DNA of 38,461 nt from a bacterium (GTDB taxonomy: Bacteria > Pseudomonadota > Alphaproteobacteria > Rhizobiales > JAKIUO01), in the NCBI GenBank assembly GCA_024228495.1, contig JAAETJ010001201.1, forward strand, positions 1 to 38,461, given 5' to 3'. Positions 35,546-38,461 of this stretch are shown here, in pieces. The notes under the pieces were generated by a model. That model was given only the letters and a program-made list of their open reading frames with translations. It was not told the DNA's origin and did not search any database. The stretch's first letter is position 1. Each line of letters opens with the position of its first letter. The position numbers and the translations under genes are program-made.

Positions 35546-36001
35546 TCAAAGCGATTTTAATCGTGTCTCCAATTGCGGGCGACCAACGAGGGTCAGGTCG
35601 TAACCCACATCAAACACCTCTTCGATGAGATCTTCGATTTCCCTGTTTTCCAGTTGCGACAGGGCCCAGACAAGGGCGGCGCGATAACCGGCGCGGCAAT
35701 AGACAAATACGGGCTTTGGCGCGGCGTCATAGGCTGCTTTAAAGCGCTGTACCTCTTCTTCGCTGACATGGTGGCGGTCTTCGACAATGGCTTGAGTATA
35801 GCTCATGCCCAACTGTCGGGCGACATTTTCACATTGCTGTGAGGTCAGTACGCGTATTTCTTCGCTGTCTTGCTGGTTGCAGATAACGGATTGGATGCCA
35901 AAGCGCGATAGCTGAGTGAGCATAGCCGCTGTTGGCGTGGCGCCAACCCAAATGTCTTTCGTCAATTTTCTTGGTGCCGCCACGGGTGATCCACCCTCCA
36001 T
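35546..36001 (-). CDS. DUF442 / TIGR01244 phosphatase- or rhodanese-like protein
   Basis: A 151-aa cytoplasmic protein of the family related to cysteine phosphatases and found fused or linked to sulfur-transfer enzymes. IWVGATPTAAMLTQLSRFGIQSVICNQ opens the fold, and VFVYCRAGYRAALVWALS gives the active-site Cys loop CRAGYR. ATG at 36001 has GAGG close by (3-4 bases); a GTG at 35983 with GGTGG upstream is a real alternative. The nearby TusA-like gene supports a sulfur-transfer role, but direction differs, so co-transcription is not implied. Confidence 0.85.
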   Translation of the reverse strand: MEGGSPVAAPRKLTKDIWVGATPTAAMLTQLSRFGIQSVICNQQDSEEIRVLTSQQCENVARQLGMSYTQAIVEDRHHVSEEEVQRFKAAYDAAPKPVFVYCRAGYRAALVWALSQLENREIEDLIEEVFDVGYDLTLVGRPQLETRLKSL

Positions 36002-36413
36002 GTTCCTCAGTTATTTTGTGTCTTAATCGACGAGACGGGAAAGAACAATAGCCATGACCCATGCAAGGAAGGTCGAAAGCGACTCGTCTGTCTCGCAGGG
36101 CGGCAAGATTAAATTCTATTTATTCAAGCATTAATATATATTGTCCTGTTGACACAACCGGCTTTGACAAGGCAGTTAAAGGAAACAGACCCCTCGGTCT
36201 GGCGACATTTGCGTGAATGGTTGCTTGTTGGAGTACCATTACCGGTTTGAAATGGACACTAGAGATGATTGACTGGATTGAACTTGGCACCGCCGCACCT
36301 TATATCGAGGCGGGATTTAACGCCAATATCAATCACGATATCTAGATCCAGGCATTTGGATCAATTCACACCCTAACCCACCACATAAGCCCCACCTATA
36401 AGGAGACAATTAA
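36002..36413. other. Intergenic region between DUF442 and TusA-like genes
   Basis: AT-rich stretch around 36110-36140, then a more mixed part. A 26-codon frame at 36265-36345 (starting MIDWIELGTAAPYIEAG) has no ribosome site and is not called a gene. TTGACA occurs at 36150-36155 without a clear -10. AAGGAG before 36414 is the TusA-like ribosome site. Confidence 0.4.
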
Positions 36414-36638
36414 ATGGCTGACGTAACACTCGATGCTAAAGGTCTGAACTGCCCACTACCAATTCTCAAGGCTAAAAAAGCCCTCAAGGATGTAACATCA
36501 GGCGGTACGCTGGAAATTCTTTCAACTGATCCAGGCTCAGTTGCCGACTTCGAAAGCTTTTGCAAGACCACTGGTCATGAACTGCTGGAATCAGGTGAAG
36601 ATGCCGGTGCCTACCGTTTCTTGATCAAAAAGAGCTAA
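36414..36638 (+). CDS. TusA/SirA-family sulfur carrier protein
   Basis: A 74-aa single-domain protein with AAGGAG eight bases before ATG. DAKGLNCPLPILKAKKAL carries the CPxP motif whose Cys (C13) bears a persulfide in TusA-like carriers. Full normal length. In alphaproteobacteria these proteins feed sulfur to tRNA thiolation, molybdenum cofactor or sulfur oxidation pathways; which applies cannot be said. A terminator follows 60 bases on, so it is probably a single-gene transcript. Confidence 0.93.
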   Translation: MADVTLDAKGLNCPLPILKAKKALKDVTSGGTLEILSTDPGSVADFESFCKTTGHELLESGEDAGAYRFLIKKS

Positions 36639-36698
36639 CTGGGCGTCCAGGTAATATTCAATGCTGTTTTCCTGCAGACAACAAGACAAGATAAATAC

Positions 36699-36740
36699 AC
36701 AAAGGCAGGTTTCGATTTGATAGGAACCTGCCTTTGTTTT
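36699..36740 (+). terminator. Intrinsic terminator of the TusA-like gene
   Basis: ACAAAGGCAGGTT (36699-36711) pairs with AACCTGCCTTTGT (36725-36737), followed by TTTT. Confidence 0.85.
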
Positions 36741-36841
36741 CGGGCCAATCGCATATTTGTGAAATTCTTCTCTGTCATCCAATTTCTTATGCAAACTTGT
36801 TATATATTAGCCGTTGTATCTCATTTATCACAGACAAGACG

Positions 36842-36866
36842 GTCACAAACTGATACAAATTGTGAC
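36842..36866 (+). promoter_or_regulatory. Inverted GTCACAA site upstream of the second fadL-like gene
   Basis: GTCACAA (36842-36848) and TTGTGAC (36860-36866) are exact inverted copies separated by 11 bases, with a further TTGTGAT just downstream. A promoter-like pair follows: TTGACC (36882-36887), 17 bases, TGGATA (36905-36910). The half-sites match those before the first fadL-like gene. Confidence 0.4.
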
Positions 36867-37055
36867 GGGATTGTGATTGTTTTGACCAATCTATGGCTAA
36901 AAAGTGGATAACAAGCTGCTGGGTCAATTGATTTAGATGGTTGAATAACAAGAATTGAAATAGCGTGGATCAAGGTGATCCTGAGAAAATTGGATAAGCA
37001 GGCTGGCAAATGTTAAGTCAGGTTGTGTTGAGTTCACAAGAAGGATGACTTGAGA

Positions 37056-38333
37056 ATGAAAAGCTTCACAAAAGCACTGATGACCACGACAATGGCATTT
37101 GCTGCTACGGCGATGGTAGCGACAAGCGCGATGGCGACTGAGGGATTGTTCGGCAATGGTACTGGTGCACGTAACAAAGCGCTTGCTGGTGCAGGTGTTG
37201 CGGATCAGAATGATGCGACTGCGATGTCGATCAATCCAGCGGGCATGGTCAACTCGGATACGCAGGCAACGATATCAGGATCGCTTTTCTCACCTCTTCG
37301 TAGTTATACAACAAATGGTACGGTGTTTGTGCCTGACGCTGGCAAGGTCGAGAGTGATACTAACTATTTCATCATTCCTAATCTTGCTTATGTTTATCGC
37401 ATGGATGCCAATTCAGCCTTTGGTCTGAGTATGTATGGCAATGGCGGCATGAATACAGATTACAATGATAGCAATACCTTTCTGGCCGGAAATACTGGCG
37501 CGGATTTGACGCAGATTTTCTTGTCGGCTGGCTATGCTCAAAAAATGGGGAACTTTTCATGGGGTGTGGCTCCGATTGTTGGTGTCACGCTCTTTGAAGC
37601 AGTTGGCCTTGGAGCCTTTGCTGGGTTTTCGAGTGATGCAACTAGTCTAACTGGTAATGATCATGATATCGCGGTTGGTATCGGAGCACGTGGCGGTGTG
37701 GAGCTGGCTCTTACACCTAATTTCCGCGTAGCTGCTGCTGGTTCTACTCGCATTTTTTATCAAAAACTAACCGATTATTCCGGTCTGTTTGAAGATGGTG
37801 GTAGTTTGGATGTTCCCGCAACTGTCCAGGCAGGTGTTGCTCTGGATGTCACGCCGAATTTAACCATCATGGCGGACTATAAACACATATTCTATAGTAG
37901 TGTTGGCGCTATCGGGAATACATCGACGGATGTCGCTGCCGGATCATTGGGTACAAGTGGTGGTCAGGGATTTGGTTGGAACGATATCAACATTTACAAA
38001 ATCGGTTTTGAATGGGATGTTAATCCTGGTCTGACGCTGAGAGCTGGCTATTCTTATAATGATCAGCCGGTGCAGTCTAAAGAAGTGATGTTCAATATTC
38101 TCGCTCCTGCTGTTGTGCAGCATCATATTACTGGTGGTGCCAAGATGAAAATTTCTGACAGTATGGATTTAGAATTCTCAGCCATGTATGCGCCAGAAGG
38201 TTCTGTCAAAGGCCCTGAACTTGCGCAGGTTGGTGGTGGCGCTATTGCTGATGCAATTGAGCTTAATATGCATCAGTGGGAAGCGACTGCTGGTATTGTC
38301 TGGCATCTTGGAACACCAGAAGCTCCGCTGTAA
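37056..38333 (+). CDS. FadL/TodX-type outer-membrane transport protein (second copy)
   Basis: A 425-aa outer-membrane barrel with a normal-length signal peptide, cleaved after AMA to expose TEGLFGNGTGARNKALAG. ATG at 37056 has AAGGA upstream; an in-frame TTG at 37050 is too close to it. DATAMSINPAGMV is the NPA-containing hatch region. Strands alternate to the end, with GYSYNDQPV near ~335 common to FadL barrels. It ends in LGTPEAPL rather than in an aromatic residue, unlike the first copy. Ligand unknown. It has its own terminator. Confidence 0.88.
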   Translation: MKSFTKALMTTTMAFAATAMVATSAMATEGLFGNGTGARNKALAGAGVADQNDATAMSINPAGMVNSDTQATISGSLFSPLRSYTTNGTVFVPDAGKVESDTNYFIIPNLAYVYRMDANSAFGLSMYGNGGMNTDYNDSNTFLAGNTGADLTQIFLSAGYAQKMGNFSWGVAPIVGVTLFEAVGLGAFAGFSSDATSLTGNDHDIAVGIGARGGVELALTPNFRVAAAGSTRIFYQKLTDYSGLFEDGGSLDVPATVQAGVALDVTPNLTIMADYKHIFYSSVGAIGNTSTDVAAGSLGTSGGQGFGWNDINIYKIGFEWDVNPGLTLRAGYSYNDQPVQSKEVMFNILAPAVVQHHITGGAKMKISDSMDLEFSAMYAPEGSVKGPELAQVGGGAIADAIELNMHQWEATAGIVWHLGTPEAPL

Positions 38334-38397
38334 TATCATTGAATTAAAGATGTTTGGAGGAGCGCCGGGGGGCTGCTTTTCTAGGGCAAACTTTAAG

Positions 38398-38427
38398 AAA
38401 GCCGATCCTTCCGGGATCGGCTTTTTT
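38398..38427 (+). terminator. Intrinsic terminator of the second fadL-like gene
   Basis: GCCGATCC (38401-38408) pairs with GGATCGGC (38414-38421), extended by AAA/TTT, followed by a run of T. Confidence 0.93.
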
Positions 38428-38461
38428 GTGTGTGGTGAGCGAGGCCCGCTTTACAGACAAC

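Noticed and set aside
36265-36345. 26-codon frame before the TusA-like gene
   Set aside because: No ribosome site and no match; probably chance.
36842-36866. CRP-type site
   Set aside because: CRP needs TGTGA-N6-TCACA; here the arms are in the opposite orientation, and at 29518-29550 the gap is far too long.

Overview
The window looks like chromosomal DNA of an alphaproteobacterium, most likely in or near the Hyphomicrobiales (Rhizobiales). The main grounds are a cell-cycle DNA adenine methylase of the CcrM type (GANTC), a DivJ/PleC/PdhS-type histidine kinase, adjacent psd and pssA genes, paired TIGR02281-type retropepsins, and a periplasmic caspase-like protein with a YARHG tail. The genus cannot be named from sequence alone. 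No phage, plasmid, CRISPR, tRNA or rRNA genes were seen. Many genes start at an internal ATG or GTG with a good Shine-Dalgarno sequence rather than at the longest possible start; starts were chosen accordingly.

Layout. 0.2-6 kb: secreted caspase/YARHG protein, a decayed HD-type gene (stop codon, frameshift and a 10-bp tandem repeat), an orphan TAXI solute-binding protein, a DUF971 protein, a membrane-anchored gluzincin-like peptidase, and the Fe-S carrier Mrp. 6.7-14 kb: three + strand genes, namely a divergent class A penicillin-binding protein, a 1234-residue membrane/coiled-coil protein and a 215-residue protein; the last two are not recognised. A perfect 27-bp inverted-repeat terminator closes this block. 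14-17.7 kb: DUF302-like protein, CcrM, a small secreted protein, and Fmt. 17.8-21.5 kb: an Atm1-type ABC exporter convergent with an unrecognised four-TM coiled-coil protein. 21.8-23.5 kb: psd-pssA (phosphatidylethanolamine synthesis). 23.5-28.7 kb: an overlapping padR-adaptor-RND efflux operon whose promoter sits in an AT palindrome. 28.8-29.4 kb: elongation factor P. 29.6-38.4 kb: two FadL-type outer-membrane proteins bracketing a thermonuclease-like protein, a histidine kinase, two tandem retropepsins, a 200-bp imperfect palindromic element, a DUF442 phosphatase/rhodanese-like protein and a TusA-like sulfur carrier.

Themes. Several genes serve the envelope (PBP, FadL proteins, psd/pssA, RND pump, retropepsins). 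A second group belongs to iron-sulfur and sulfur handling (Mrp, DUF971, Atm1, TusA-like, DUF442). Cell-cycle control is represented by CcrM and the kinase. The best candidates for undescribed biology are the 1234-aa/215-aa pair, the paired GTCACAA motifs upstream of both fadL-like genes, the autoregulated PadR efflux operon, and the 200-bp palindrome between convergent genes.
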